From NCBI GenBank assembly GCA_002683405.1, contig NYTH01000033.1:141008-205007 (forward strand): DNA of 64,000 nt. Reading direction: 5' to 3'. Made by a program: the position numbers and the translations under genes. Origin of the DNA: Salinisphaeraceae bacterium (lineage in GTDB: Bacteria > Pseudomonadota > Gammaproteobacteria > Nevskiales > Salinisphaeraceae). Positions 44,328 through 54,008 of the stretch are shown piece by piece (positions within the stretch are counted from its first letter, which is position 1; each line of letters starts with the position of its first letter). The notes beneath the pieces are model-generated. The model searched no databases, had not been told where the DNA came from, and saw only the letters and a program-made list of their open reading frames with translations.

Positions 44328-45236
44328 ATGTCGAAAGGATTTACCGCTGACGACGTCGCCCGCCAGGATGGCCGGACGTTCGCTATAACGGGCGCCAACA
44401 CCGGGCTGGGTTTTGAAACCGCTCGCGTGCTGGCTCGCCAGGGCGCCCGCGTTCTGCTCGCCTGCCGGTCGGAAGACAAGGCCCAGGCCGCCATGGACCG
44501 AATCAGAACCGAGGTGCCGGAGGCAGACCTGGCTTTCGTGCCGCTCGACCAGGCCAATCTGGCAAGCGTGAACAACGCGGCCGAGCAGATTGGCAAAGAG
44601 CCGCGACTGGACGTGCTGGTCAATAACGCCGGCATCATGACGCCGCCCAGGCAGCTCACGCAGGACGGCTTTGAAAGTCAGTTCGGCGTGAATCATCTGG
44701 GCACCTTCGCCCTGACCGGACTGCTGCTGACCAAACTGGCCGAGCAGCCCGGCGCCCGGGTGGTGGTGACCAGCAGCATTGCCCACAAGGGGGCCCCGCT
44801 GTATTTCGACGACATCAACGCCGAGCGCGGCTACAACCGCGTGAAGCGCTACCAGCAGAGCAAGCTGGCCAATCTGCTGTTCATGCACGAACTGCATCGA
44901 CGCCTGCAGGCAGCCGGATCGACCACGCTGGCCGTGGCCTGTCATCCGGGCGTGGCCGGCACCGAGCTCTCGCGCTACATCCCGGGCGGCAAGCTCATCG
45001 GCGCCCCGCTGCTGAACACGCTACTCAATTCGCCGGCGAAGGGGGCCTGGCCCACGCTCATGGCCGCCACGGCGGATAGTGTGGAAAGCGGCCAGTATTA
45101 CGGCCCGTCAAAGCGTCGTGAAATGGCCGGTCCGGCCCGGCTGGCCAAGTCGTCCAGCAAGAGCCGCAACCCCGAGTTGATGCTGCGGCTATGGGAAATG
45201 TCGGTCGACATGACCGGCGTTGATCCGGGCATCTGA
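44328..45236 (+). CDS. Short-chain dehydrogenase, retinol-dehydrogenase-like
   Basis: 302 residues. TGANTGLGFETARVLARQGA is the cofactor motif, LDVLVNNAGIM the NNAG motif, and RVVVTSSIAHKG with YQQSKLANLLF carries the active Ser-Tyr-Lys. Spacing of the last two and the C-terminal SGQYYGPSKRREMAGPA resemble RDH/WWOX-like SDRs common in bacteria. AAGGA lies before the ATG at 44328; the upstream open frame is not convincing. Substrate unknown; a lipid aldehyde or ketone is possible. Confidence 0.88.
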   Translation: MSKGFTADDVARQDGRTFAITGANTGLGFETARVLARQGARVLLACRSEDKAQAAMDRIRTEVPEADLAFVPLDQANLASVNNAAEQIGKEPRLDVLVNNAGIMTPPRQLTQDGFESQFGVNHLGTFALTGLLLTKLAEQPGARVVVTSSIAHKGAPLYFDDINAERGYNRVKRYQQSKLANLLFMHELHRRLQAAGSTTLAVACHPGVAGTELSRYIPGGKLIGAPLLNTLLNSPAKGAWPTLMAATADSVESGQYYGPSKRREMAGPARLAKSSSKSRNPELMLRLWEMSVDMTGVDPGI

Positions 45237-45279
45237 AACGCGTCGGCTCGGTGCCCGGCCGCCCGCCGGGCGCCGCGCA

Positions 45280-45828
45280 TTACTTGCGCCGCGGCCGCAT
45301 GAGGTAATCCGCGTGGCTGCGAGCGACGACGTCGCCCCCCGCGTCGACAATGTCGCCGGTCAGGGTGAAGGCGCATTCGCCCTGGGCCAGCGTATCCGAC
45401 TCGATTTCATTCGCCCGCGCAGGCGGTAGCTCGAAGGTGACGGTCGCGTCGCTCTTGCAGGCCTTGATGAATTCCAGCCGCACCGACGTCACGATCGGCA
45501 CGAATCGCGACAGGCCGTAGGTGGCCAGCATCAGCGGACCCACCGGGAACTCCGCCAGCGTGAACAGGGCGCCAGCGTACATCGTGCCGATGTGATTCAC
45601 GTTGCCCTTCAGCGGGAGGCGGCAATCCACGCGCCCGGCTTCCAGCCGCGTGATCCGCACGCCGCTGCGACGCACGAACGGAATCGCGTAGCGTGCCGCG
45701 TGCTGAATGAACAGGGGTTCCAGCGTGTCGGCCTGAAACTGCTCGAATCGCGCCACCGGCAGACCCAGCTGCCGGGCGCCGTTCTTGGCCTTGTCGGCCG
45801 CGCTGGAAAGATAGCTGAATGCGCCCAT
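45280..45828 (-). CDS. DUF4442 thioesterase-like protein
   Basis: 182 residues. Hotdog fold: long helix in KGNVNHIGTMYAGALFTLAEF and strands VDCRLPLKG, FVPIVTSVRLEFIKACKSDA, AFTLTGDIVDAGGDVVARS. DUF4442 proteins are PaaI-like. It is convergent with the SDR gene. The window has a second DUF4442 protein at 30864-31340, which looks only distantly similar. Substrate unknown. Confidence 0.82.
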   Translation of the reverse strand: MGAFSYLSSAADKAKNGARQLGLPVARFEQFQADTLEPLFIQHAARYAIPFVRRSGVRITRLEAGRVDCRLPLKGNVNHIGTMYAGALFTLAEFPVGPLMLATYGLSRFVPIVTSVRLEFIKACKSDATVTFELPPARANEIESDTLAQGECAFTLTGDIVDAGGDVVARSHADYLMRPRRK

Positions 45829-45998
45829 GGTGTTCTGGTATCGGTTGAAACGGCGGGCAGCCTAACGCAGCCGTCAAACCGGCGCATGCGCCGCGAACGC
45901 CCGACTCCGTAACTTCACCGATCTAGACTCATTCCAGACTAGCGGACAATGCGGGGCATTCAGGCACCCTGGCTTACACGGCGTATAAGGATGTACCC

Positions 45999-47450
45999 AT
46001 GACCGATCAGAACCGCAAACCCACGACGACCGACGCCGGCATTCCCGTCGAGAGCGACGAGCATTCCCTCTCGGTGGGCAGCGACGGCCCGCTGGTCCTG
46101 CACGATCATTACCTGATCGAGCAGATGGCCAACTTCAACCGTGAGCGCATTCCCGAGCGTCAGCCCCACGCCAAGGGCGGCGGCGCCTTCGGCTACTTCG
46201 AGACCACGGCCGACATGAGCCAGTACACCAAGGCCGCCGTGTTCCAGAAGGGCACGAAGACCGACACCATGATCCGCTTCTCCACGGTTGCCGGTGAACG
46301 TGGCAGCCCGGACACCTGGCGCGACCCGCGCGGCTTTTCGCTGAAGTTCTACACCAGCGAGGGCAACTACGACATGGTGGGTAACAATACCCCCGTGTTC
46401 TTCATTCGCGACCCCATGAAGTTCCAGCACTTCATCCGCTCGCAGAAGCGCCGCGCCGACAACGGCCTGCGCGACCACGACATGCAGTGGGATTTCTGGA
46501 CCCTGTCGCCCGAATCATCCCATCAGGTCACCTGGCTGATGGGCGACCGCGGCGTGCCGAAAACCTGGCGCCACATGAACGGCTACTCCAGCCACACCTA
46601 CATGTGGGTCAACACGGCCGGCGACAAGTTCTGGGTGAAATATCACTTCAAGACCGATCAGGGCATCGAGTGCTTCACGCAGGAAGAAGCCGACCAGATG
46701 GCCGGCGAGGAGAGCGACTACCACCGCAAGGATCTGTTCGAATCGATTCGCGACGGCAACCACCCAAGCTGGACGCTCAAGGTCCAGATCATGCCCTTTG
46801 AGGACGCCAAGACCTATCGCCTCAACCCCTTCGACCTGACCAAGGTCTGGCCGCACGAGGACTACCCGCTCATGGAAGTGGGCAAGCTGGTACTCAACGA
46901 AAACCCGGTGGACTACCACACGCAGATCGAGCAGGCCGCCTACGAGCCCAACAACCTGGTGCCGGGCATCGGCCTGTCGCCCGACAAGATGCTGCTGGCG
47001 CGCGGATTTGCCTACGCGGACGCCCACCGGGCGCGGCTGGGTGTGAACTACAAGCAGATTCCGGTGAACAAGCCCAGGTGCGAGGTGAACAGCTACACCA
47101 AGGACGGGCACATGCGCACCGAAAACGTCACCGACCCCGTTTATGCGCCCAACAGCTACGGTGGCCCTCAGGCCGATCCGATCCGGGGTGAGGACGCCAC
47201 CAAGTGGCACGCCGACGGCGACATGGTGCGCACCGCCTACGCCCTGCGCGAAGACGATGACGACTTCGGTCAGGCCAACGACCTGGTCAACAAGGTCATG
47301 GACGACGCCCAGCGCGAGCGCCTGGTCAACAACGTGGCCGGGCACCTGCAGGACGGCGTGACCGATCCCATCCTTGAACGCGCCTTCGAATACTGGAAGA
47401 ACATCGACCAGAACATCGGCGAGCGCATCGAGAAGGCCGTCAAGGGATAG
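45999..47450 (+). CDS. katA: Monofunctional haem catalase, small-subunit clade
   Basis: 483 residues. Catalytic His in [18 protein letters not shown], Asn in [12 protein letters not shown], and the proximal haem Tyr in [17 protein letters not shown] are all present. The usual RVVHAKG is RQPHAKG here, a small departure beside the catalytic His. Length fits small-subunit (clade 3) catalases without flavodoxin domain. It removes hydrogen peroxide in the cytoplasm. The 170 bases upstream hold its promoter but I could not place a regulator site. Confidence 0.95.
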   Translation: MTDQNRKPTTTDAGIPVESDEHSLSVGSDGPLVLHDHYLIEQMANFNRERIPERQPHAKGGGAFGYFETTADMSQYTKAAVFQKGTKTDTMIRFSTVAGERGSPDTWRDPRGFSLKFYTSEGNYDMVGNNTPVFFIRDPMKFQHFIRSQKRRADNGLRDHDMQWDFWTLSPESSHQVTWLMGDRGVPKTWRHMNGYSSHTYMWVNTAGDKFWVKYHFKTDQGIECFTQEEADQMAGEESDYHRKDLFESIRDGNHPSWTLKVQIMPFEDAKTYRLNPFDLTKVWPHEDYPLMEVGKLVLNENPVDYHTQIEQAAYEPNNLVPGIGLSPDKMLLARGFAYADAHRARLGVNYKQIPVNKPRCEVNSYTKDGHMRTENVTDPVYAPNSYGGPQADPIRGEDATKWHADGDMVRTAYALREDDDDFGQANDLVNKVMDDAQRERLVNNVAGHLQDGVTDPILERAFEYWKNIDQNIGERIEKAVKG

Positions 47451-47467
47451 CACAGGCGCGCTTCATG

Positions 47468-47519
47468 CCCGGCGCAGTCCGGGCCATGCGGAACACCGGC
47501 GCCGCGCGACGGCGCCGGT
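47468..47519. terminator. Two GC-rich hairpins between katA and the META lipoprotein gene
   Basis: GCCCGG / CCGGGC at 47468-47485 and a nine-base-pair stem ACCGGCGCC / GGCGCCGGT at 47495-47519. No T run, so weak or Rho-assisted termination of the convergent genes is the most that can be said. Confidence 0.45.
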
Positions 47520-47577
47520 TCACCCGCCCTGCTCATGGACGACGGGGCCGTGCGCGACTACGCCGGCGGCGCGTTGG

Positions 47578-48576
47578 TTAACGGCGGGCCAGAATCCGGT
47601 TGCCTTGGGCGGTTTCCAGCACCAGCGCACCGGTCTCGGAAAAGCTGAAACGCACCACGGCCTGCAGCGTTTCCAGAAATCGAGCTTCCTGATTCATCAG
47701 GGCCGGCGCACAGGCCTTGCGCGTGGCCGCGAAACTGCCGGTGCTCAGCCCTTCACCCGTCACGGCATAGGCGCCGTGATAACGATTGCAGCCCGCCAGA
47801 CCGGCCAACGTGCCGTCCGTAGCGAATTCCAGGGTCAGCATCGAACGATCAATCACGCCGCGTTCGTTCAGGTCCTCGACACGCCAGGGCGGACCGCTCA
47901 GCAGATTTTCCGGCCGACCGCCGCAGCCCTGCAGGCGCGTGTCTCCGACGACAATATCCACCGTCATCGGATGCGGCACGCCGGTGGCGCTGTCGTGGCA
48001 AATGGTCTCATCCAGAGCCAGCGTCAGATCCCCGTGTCCGGTCGTCTCTGCATAGCGCCAGCCCCGTCGGGTGGCCTTGAACGGGCCGAGCGGCCGGGCG
48101 AGCGTCTTCTCGCCATACTGCCAATCCAGCGTCAGCCGACCCTCCGCCAGGGCCAGGGCCCAGCCCGGCTCGTGGCCTCGCGCAGAGAAAGGGCGCGCAG
48201 GGCCGTCCAGCCGCCGGCATTCTCGGGTTTCGTCTGCCACGACCAGGACAGCCTGGTCACCCTTGTTCCAGAACTCGATCCGCGGCGGCTGTGTCGCCGC
48301 ATAGCGAGCCCCGGAGGCCGAGCGTACGCGCGGCAGCGACTTGGCGCGGCCGTCCAACACAAGCTCGGCCTGATCCTCCCCGGCGCGAGCCCGCACTGTC
48401 TGACCATCGCACTGATAGGCCGCCCAGCCCGCATCCCCGGTTTCTGACGGCATCGGCGCTCTGGCCTGCGGTATACAGGCGGTGCCCAGTCCCGCCAGCA
48501 GAAGAACGACAGGCCATCCCGCGAGCCGGCACAGCCGCCACCGGATCGGGCCTGCCTGATCAACAAGTCGAACCAT
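47578..48576 (-). CDS. META/HslJ domain lipoprotein with MliC-like N-terminus
   Basis: 332 residues. Lipobox LGTAC after a hydrophobic segment (VVLLLAGLGTAC). Domain order: an MliC-like beta domain (YQCDGQTVRARAGEDQAELV..ATQPPRIEFWNKGDQAVLV), a COG3650-like middle (ARGHEPGWALALAEGRLTLD), and a META/HslJ domain at the end (GLAGCNRYHGAYAVTGEGLS..RKACAPALMNQEARFLETL). Such proteins sit in the outer membrane; MliC domains bind lysozyme, HslJ domains are heat-induced. Combined role unknown. GGAGCG precedes the ATG at 48576; upstream codons are excluded. Confidence 0.8.
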   Translation of the reverse strand: MVRLVDQAGPIRWRLCRLAGWPVVLLLAGLGTACIPQARAPMPSETGDAGWAAYQCDGQTVRARAGEDQAELVLDGRAKSLPRVRSASGARYAATQPPRIEFWNKGDQAVLVVADETRECRRLDGPARPFSARGHEPGWALALAEGRLTLDWQYGEKTLARPLGPFKATRRGWRYAETTGHGDLTLALDETICHDSATGVPHPMTVDIVVGDTRLQGCGGRPENLLSGPPWRVEDLNERGVIDRSMLTLEFATDGTLAGLAGCNRYHGAYAVTGEGLSTGSFAATRKACAPALMNQEARFLETLQAVVRFSFSETGALVLETAQGNRILARR

Positions 48577-48831
48577 GTATTTACGCTCCTTTTCAGGGCC
48601 ATCCGCCCGCTTCCAGGGCAATACGCCCCACGCTGCGGCTATGGAGTCCGCAGGCGTTGACCGCCTGTCGGGTCTGACGCGCAGCCGTAACAAAGCGGTC
48701 ACATTCCTTTCCTAGCATATCGGCCTCCGCAGGGCGCGACAGCGATTCCCGAGCAGTCATCACACGGGGCCGGATGGGCTGCCCGGATGCGCGCCTGCCA
48801 CCCAATCCCCTTCAAAAGGATTCTCCAGATT

Positions 48832-49608
48832 ATGCGGGCCAGATCATCACGATTCGCCGCGGCAGGCGCCGCGCTCACCCTGGCGTTCAGCCTTACCGCA
48901 CTGCCGCTGCAGGCCGCCGAGCAGGCCTACCAGCAGTCGCAGAACGTCCAGTCGGACATCGACAAGGCCGCCAAGCAATCGCAGGAGCGCATCGACAACC
49001 TGTCGGAAGAGGCGCGCACCATGCTGCAGGAATTCCGCGCGGCGCGGGACGAATCCGCCAGCCTGAAAATATACAACGGGCAGCTGCGGAAGATCGTCGA
49101 ATCACAGGACGCGGAAATCGCCTCCACCCGCACTCAGCTTGATCAGATCGAAGGCACGCAGCAGAAATTCGTGCCCTTCATGATAAACGCGGTGTCCACG
49201 CTGGACGAATTTGTCAGCCGCGACCTGCCCTTCCTTATGGATGAACGGCGCGAGCGCGTCCAGGACCTGCAAACCCTGCTGGACCGGGCCGACGTCACCA
49301 CGGCCGAGAAATTCCGCAAGATCATGGAGGCCTACCAGACCGAGATCGAGTACGGCCGCACCATCGAGGCCTACCGCGGCGATCTGGGCGACGACCGCAC
49401 GGTGCGCTTCCTGCGGATCGGCCGCGTCGCACTGATGTATCAGACCCTCAGCGGTCGCGACACCGGCTACTGGAACGCCGACGCCGGCGAGTGGCAGCGG
49501 CTGGATGGCTCCTACCGCAGCGCCGTCGAGCACGGCCTGCGCATTGCGTCCGAACAGGCGCCGCCCGACCTGCTTCGCATTCCCGTTTCCGCGCCGGAGA
49601 GCAACTAA
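48832..49608 (+). CDS. DUF3450 protein of the TonB2-type system
   Basis: 258 residues with a signal peptide (ALTLAFSLTALPLQAAEQ). A long coiled coil follows (about 30-110) and then the helical DUF3450 core (FVPFMINAVSTLDEFVSRDLPFLMDERRERVQ..LLDRADVTTAEKFRKIMEAYQTEIEYGRTIEAY). DUF3450 genes start the tonB2/exbB2 operons of Vibrio and Shewanella-type bacteria and encode periplasmic proteins of uncertain function. The stop TAA overlaps the next start by one base (TAATG), so the pair is coupled. A 255-base gap upstream should contain the operon promoter; I could not pick it out. Confidence 0.88.
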   Translation: MRARSSRFAAAGAALTLAFSLTALPLQAAEQAYQQSQNVQSDIDKAAKQSQERIDNLSEEARTMLQEFRAARDESASLKIYNGQLRKIVESQDAEIASTRTQLDQIEGTQQKFVPFMINAVSTLDEFVSRDLPFLMDERRERVQDLQTLLDRADVTTAEKFRKIMEAYQTEIEYGRTIEAYRGDLGDDRTVRFLRIGRVALMYQTLSGRDTGYWNADAGEWQRLDGSYRSAVEHGLRIASEQAPPDLLRIPVSAPESN

Positions 49609-50984
49609 TGAACACGACCGTCATGCAATCCCTGCGTCAGGCGGCCCTGGCCGGTATCGCCGCGGCCGTATGCATTGCGTCGCCCGCCAGCGCCCAGACC
49701 AAGACCCTGGATCAGCTGCTGCAGGAAGTGCGCGCCAACAAGCTTGAAGAGGCGCAGAAGAACCGCGAGCGCGAGGCCCGCTTCGTTGAGCAGGTTTCCG
49801 AGCGCAAGGCCATGCTCAACAGCGCGGTACAGGAACGCAACGCCGCGCGGGCCGAACGCGATTCGCTGCAGAAACGCTACGACAGCAACGAAAAACAGCT
49901 CAGCGAGCTGCAGACCGACCTGGAAAACCGCGCCGGCGACTTCGGCGAGGTGTTCGGCGTGGTCCGCCAGGTGGCCGGCGACGCGCGGTCGAGCATCAAG
50001 GGCTCGCTCACCTCGGCGGAGATCACCGACCGCGGCGCGTTCCTGCAGGAGATGGCCGAAAGCAAGGCGCTGCCTTCCATCGGCGAGATCGAAAGACTCT
50101 GGGAGCTCATGCTCACCGAAATGGTGGAATCGGGCGCGGTGAGCCGCTTCAACGCCCCCGTGGTGCTTCCCGACGGCAGTCAGAAACAGGCCGAAGTGGT
50201 CCGCGTGGGCACGTTCAACGCCATGACCGGCGACGAATTTCTGGAGTACAACCCCAGCACGCAGCAGTTGTCGGTGTTTGCACGCCAGCCGGCCAGCCGC
50301 TGGCGCGACATGGCCGACAACCTGTTCTCGGCCCAGCCGGGCGACGGCACCGTCGCCACGGCGGTGGACCCCTCGCGCGGCGCAATCCTGGGGCTGCTCA
50401 TCCAGAAACCCAATCTGCTGGAGCGCATCCAGCAGGGCAAGCTGGTGGGCTACATCGTCATCGGCATCGGCCTGATCGGCCTGCTGATCGCGCTGGAGCG
50501 CCTATTTAGCCTCACACGCACCGAAGCCGGCATTCGGCGTCAGCGCAAGAAACTCGACGACCCGAAGGAGAACAACCCGCTGGGCCGCGTCCTGGGCGCC
50601 TACCATCGCAACCGCGACGCCGACGTGGAAACGCTGCAGCTCAAGCTCGACGAGGCGATTCTGAAAGACGTGCCCCAGCTTGAACGGGGGTTGAGCACGC
50701 TCAAGATCCTCGCCGCCGTGGCGCCCCTGCTGGGCCTGCTCGGCACCGTCGTCGGCATGATCGCCACCTTCCAGGCCATCACCCTGTTTGGCACCGGCGA
50801 TCCCAAGCTGATGGCCGGCGGCATTTCGCAGGCGCTGGTCACCACGGTGCTGGGGCTGGTGGTCGCCGTGCCGCTGATCCTGCTGCACAGCATGCTGGCC
50901 GGCCGCAGCCGCCGGCTGATCCAGATTCTCGAGCAGCAGAGCAGCGGCGTTGTGGCCGCCCATGCGGAGGCCGCACGTGGTTGA
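49608..50984 (+). CDS. ExbB-like proton channel with long N-terminal extension (TtpC type)
   Basis: 458 residues. Signal peptide, a charged coiled coil (about 30-115: QKNREREARFVEQVSERKAM), a soluble domain to about 270, then the MotA/TolQ/ExbB channel: a helix at LVGYIVIGIGLIGLLIALER and the conserved core LKILAAVAPLLGLLGTVVGMIATFQ..GGISQALVTTVLGLVVAVPL. This extended form is TtpC, required with ExbB2-ExbD2-TonB2 in Vibrio. It precedes a second, short ExbB. Harvests proton motive force for TonB-dependent transport. Confidence 0.9.
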   Translation: MNTTVMQSLRQAALAGIAAAVCIASPASAQTKTLDQLLQEVRANKLEEAQKNREREARFVEQVSERKAMLNSAVQERNAARAERDSLQKRYDSNEKQLSELQTDLENRAGDFGEVFGVVRQVAGDARSSIKGSLTSAEITDRGAFLQEMAESKALPSIGEIERLWELMLTEMVESGAVSRFNAPVVLPDGSQKQAEVVRVGTFNAMTGDEFLEYNPSTQQLSVFARQPASRWRDMADNLFSAQPGDGTVATAVDPSRGAILGLLIQKPNLLERIQQGKLVGYIVIGIGLIGLLIALERLFSLTRTEAGIRRQRKKLDDPKENNPLGRVLGAYHRNRDADVETLQLKLDEAILKDVPQLERGLSTLKILAAVAPLLGLLGTVVGMIATFQAITLFGTGDPKLMAGGISQALVTTVLGLVVAVPLILLHSMLAGRSRRLIQILEQQSSGVVAAHAEAARG

Positions 50985-51507
50985 ACTGGTCGAGCTGTAC
51001 CAGAACTTCCTCGACTTCATGGAGGCCGGGGGAGACGTCCTCTGGCTCATTCTGGCGCTTACCATCCTGCTGTGGACGCTAATCTGCGAGCGGCTGTGGT
51101 TCATGCGCCGCAAGCATCCCCGGCGTCTGGCCCTGGCGCTCGATGCCTGGGACTCGCGCGGCGATCACCACTCCTGGTACGCGCATCGCATCCGGGAAGC
51201 CTGGATCTCGGAACTGTCGATCGACCTGCAGCGCTACATCCCGCTGCTGAAAACGACGATCGCCATTCTTCCGCTGGTGGGCCTGCTCGGCACGGTGACC
51301 GGCATGATCCAGGTCTTCGACGTGCTGGCCGTCACCGGTACCGGCAATCCCCGCGCCATGGCCAGCGGCGTTTCCGCCGCCACCCTGCCGACCATGGCGG
51401 GCATGGTGGCCGCCCTGTCGGGCCTTTATTTCTCGTCCCGCGTCGAGCGCCGCGCCAAGCGCGAAATTCGCGTGGCCGAAGACAGCATTTCCTTTCTGGA
51501 GAAGTAA
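50977..51507 (+). CDS. exbB: ExbB/TolQ family proton channel subunit
   Basis: 176 residues, beginning at GTG with GGAGG seven bases upstream; it overlaps the previous gene by eight bases. First helix LWLILALTILLWTLICERLW, then the core LLKTTIAILPLVGLLGTVTGMIQVF and the second pair GVSAATLPTMAGMVAALSGLYFSS. It should form the ExbB pentamer with ExbD inside. Short form, as expected next to a TtpC homologue. Confidence 0.92.
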   Translation: MVELVELYQNFLDFMEAGGDVLWLILALTILLWTLICERLWFMRRKHPRRLALALDAWDSRGDHHSWYAHRIREAWISELSIDLQRYIPLLKTTIAILPLVGLLGTVTGMIQVFDVLAVTGTGNPRAMASGVSAATLPTMAGMVAALSGLYFSSRVERRAKREIRVAEDSISFLEK

Positions 51508-51510
51508 CTC

Positions 51511-51918
51511 ATGCGCGCCCGCTACAGCCAGCAGTCGGCCGAGGAATCCGAAGACATCAACATGACGCCCATGCTGGACGTCGTGTTCATCCTGCTCATT
51601 TTCTTCATCGTGACCACGTCGTTCGTGAAGGAAACCGGTATTGACGTGGTCCGCCCCACGGCCCAGACCGCGCAGCAGAAAAATGCCTCGAACATCCTGA
51701 TCGGCATCCGCGACAACGGCGAAATCTGGATCGACAAGCGCCGCGTCCAGCTTGACGCGGTGCGTGCCAACGTCGAGCGCATGCTGGCCGAGGCGCCCGA
51801 GGCCAGCGTCATCGTCATTGCCGATCACAAGGCCGAAACGGGCGTGCTGGTCGACACCATGGACCAGGCCCGCCTGGCCGGTGCGGAAAACGTGTCCATC
51901 GCGGCTGAACGCAACTAA
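51511..51918 (+). CDS. exbD: ExbD/TolR family protein
   Basis: 135 residues, single N-terminal helix after MTPMLDVVFILLIFFIVTTSFVKE, with the essential Asp in MLDVVFI that takes part in proton passage. The rest is the periplasmic domain ending IIVIADHKAETGVLVDTMDQARLAGAENVSIA-like sequence. Starts three bases after the ExbB stop. Confidence 0.95.
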   Translation: MRARYSQQSAEESEDINMTPMLDVVFILLIFFIVTTSFVKETGIDVVRPTAQTAQQKNASNILIGIRDNGEIWIDKRRVQLDAVRANVERMLAEAPEASVIVIADHKAETGVLVDTMDQARLAGAENVSIAAERN

Positions 51919-51933
51919 CCGGCTGTGTCCGCG

Positions 51934-52638
51934 ATGACTGCAAACGCCGATTTCTTCCCCTGGCAAAGCGCCAGCAGCGGCGCGCGCGGGCTGCGTGTGT
52001 TTGTGGCCGCGGTGGTGGCCGTGTTCATTGCGGCCGGACTGTTCCTGCTGATGATGTACATGGTGCACAACACCGATGCCGGCATCGACGACGATGCCGA
52101 CCTGGGCGCCGTCAACTTCATTCGTTTCAACGAGAAGGACGACCAGCTCAAGACCAAGGACCGGAGCAAACCCGAGGAGCCCCCGCCGCCGAAGGAGCCG
52201 CCGCCACCCGCACCCGAGGTGTCGGCCAACATCCCCGCGCCGCAGGCCAACCTGCCGAAGCTGGATATTCCGAACATCAAGACGAACGTCAACGTGAACG
52301 CGGCGCCCTATCTGGGGAACGTGGAAAACGCCGCGCCGGCCCCGGCCAAGAGTACCGGCGAAGCCGACCGCGACGTGGCCGCCGTGGTGCGCGTGCCGCC
52401 CGTTTATCCCAGCACCGCCAAGCGGGCCAAGATCGAGGGTTACGTCACGCTGGAATTCACGGTCGCGCCCGACGGCTCGGTGTCGGACATCAGCGTGCTC
52501 GACGCCCAGCCCCCTCGCATGTTCAACCAGGCCGCCATTGCGGCAATCCAGCGCTGGCGCTTCAAGCCGCGGGTGCAGGGCGGGCAGCGCGTGGCCGCCA
52601 AGGCGCGTCAGACCATTCGCTTTGAACTGGACAACTGA
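51934..52638 (+). CDS. tonB: Energy transducer TonB
   Basis: 234 residues. One N-terminal membrane helix (FVAAVVAVFIAAGLFLLMMY), a Pro-rich spacer (PEEPPPPKEPPPPAPEV), and the C-terminal TonB domain (VVRVPPVYPSTAKRAKIEGY VTLEFTV, DAQPPRMFNQAAIAAIQRWR). It transmits proton energy to outer-membrane receptors, presumably including the one encoded at 54700. An in-frame GTG three codons earlier could also serve as start. Confidence 0.94.
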   Translation: MTANADFFPWQSASSGARGLRVFVAAVVAVFIAAGLFLLMMYMVHNTDAGIDDDADLGAVNFIRFNEKDDQLKTKDRSKPEEPPPPKEPPPPAPEVSANIPAPQANLPKLDIPNIKTNVNVNAAPYLGNVENAAPAPAKSTGEADRDVAAVVRVPPVYPSTAKRAKIEGYVTLEFTVAPDGSVSDISVLDAQPPRMFNQAAIAAIQRWRFKPRVQGGQRVAAKARQTIRFELDN

Positions 52639-52690
52639 TCGACGACCCGACTCGACATAACAAAACGGCTAGCAAGCAAAGGACATGAAC

Positions 52691-53914
52691 ATGGCAACCC
52701 TCAAACCCGTTATCGGCATGGCCAGCGCCTGTCTGGTCGCCGCCGCCATCACGGCGACGCCCGCGATGGCCGCAGAGCAGGAGCTGTCCCGCTCCACCTA
52801 CAAGCAGCTGAGCGACGCCCGCGACCTGATGCAGGCCAAGGAGTACGACAAGGCCGTTCTGAAGCTGGAAAGCCTGCTGGCGGACACCGAAAAGCGTTAC
52901 GACCGCGCCATCGTGCTGCAGACGCAGGGCTATGCTCTGCTGGAGTCCGGCGAGCAGGCCTCGGCCATCAACGCGTTCGAGCAGTCGCTCGCGCTCAAGG
53001 CGCTCCCGGCGGAAGCCGCGCAGCAGGTCCAGCACACGGTGGGGCAGCTTTATGCCGCCGACGGACAATACGCCAAGGCGGCCAAGGCACTTGAAGCCTG
53101 GTTTGATGGCAATGCCGGCCAGGCCAAGGCGACCGACTATGCGCTGCTGGCCAACGTCTACGCGCAGACCCGGTCCTTCACCAAGGGCATTGCCGCCATC
53201 AGCCGCGCGATCCGGCTGGAATCACAGCCGAACAAGCAGTATTACGACCTGCTGCTGGCCTTGACCTTCGAGGCCGAACGCTACGACCAGGCGGCCCGCG
53301 CGCTGGAAGACATGATCGGCATCTGGCCCGACGAGACCGGCTACTGGACGCAGCTGGCCAACGTTTATCTGAACGACAACAAGGCCAGCAAGGCGCACAC
53401 GGTCATGAAGCTGGCCTACGAGAAAGGCCTGCTGACCACCGAGTCCGACCTGAAGAACCTGGTGCAGCTGGCCATGTCGGTCGACCTGCCCTTCCACGCC
53501 GCCCGCGTGCTCCAGGACGGAATGCAGAACGGCCGCATCGCCTCCAATAACGAGCACTGGGAACTGCTGGCAGTCGCCTGGGCCCGCGCCAAGGAAACCG
53601 ACCAGGCCATCGACGCCTACGGCAAGGTGGCGCAGCTCAGCGGCAGCGGCGAAGCCCACCTGCGGCAGGCCGAGCTGTACATGCAGAACGACGAGTGGCA
53701 GAAGGTAATCACCGCCACCGATCAGGCGCTGAAGCTGGGCAAGCTCAAATCACCTGGCCGCGCGCACCTGCTTCGCGGCATGGCCTATACCCAGATGCGC
53801 GAGTATCCGCAGGGCCTGGACGCCTTCGGCGAAGCCCGCCGCTACGACGACACGGCCAGCACGGCCACCCGCTGGGTGCAATATATCCGCCAACGCCAGC
53901 AGGTCGAGTCCTGA
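52691..53914 (+). CDS. TPR repeat protein of the TonB2-type system
   Basis: 407 residues. Signal peptide (LVAAAITATPAMAAEQ), then helical repeats throughout (YKQLSDARDLMQAKEYDKAV, AINAFEQSLALKALPAEAAQ, GIAAISRAIRLESQPNKQYY, AIDAYGKVAQLSGSGEAHLR), about nine tetratricopeptide units. A periplasmic TPR protein is the usual last gene of tonB2-type operons. AGGA lies seven bases before ATG 52691, which I prefer to the ATG two codons earlier. A terminator follows. Confidence 0.9.
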   Translation: MATLKPVIGMASACLVAAAITATPAMAAEQELSRSTYKQLSDARDLMQAKEYDKAVLKLESLLADTEKRYDRAIVLQTQGYALLESGEQASAINAFEQSLALKALPAEAAQQVQHTVGQLYAADGQYAKAAKALEAWFDGNAGQAKATDYALLANVYAQTRSFTKGIAAISRAIRLESQPNKQYYDLLLALTFEAERYDQAARALEDMIGIWPDETGYWTQLANVYLNDNKASKAHTVMKLAYEKGLLTTESDLKNLVQLAMSVDLPFHAARVLQDGMQNGRIASNNEHWELLAVAWARAKETDQAIDAYGKVAQLSGSGEAHLRQAELYMQNDEWQKVITATDQALKLGKLKSPGRAHLLRGMAYTQMREYPQGLDAFGEARRYDDTASTATRWVQYIRQRQQVES

Positions 53915-53940
53915 TCCGCCTCGCCGACCGCTAGATACCG

Positions 53941-53963
53941 GCCCCCGCTTCGGCGGGGGCTTT
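53941..53963 (+). terminator. Terminator of the TonB operon
   Basis: Stem GCCCCCGC / GCGGGGGC with a TTCG loop and three T, 27 bases after the TPR gene stop. Confidence 0.82.
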
Positions 53964-54008
53964 GCGTTGCCGGCCCGGCAACACCCCGGGCAATACGACC
54001 AGCAGACC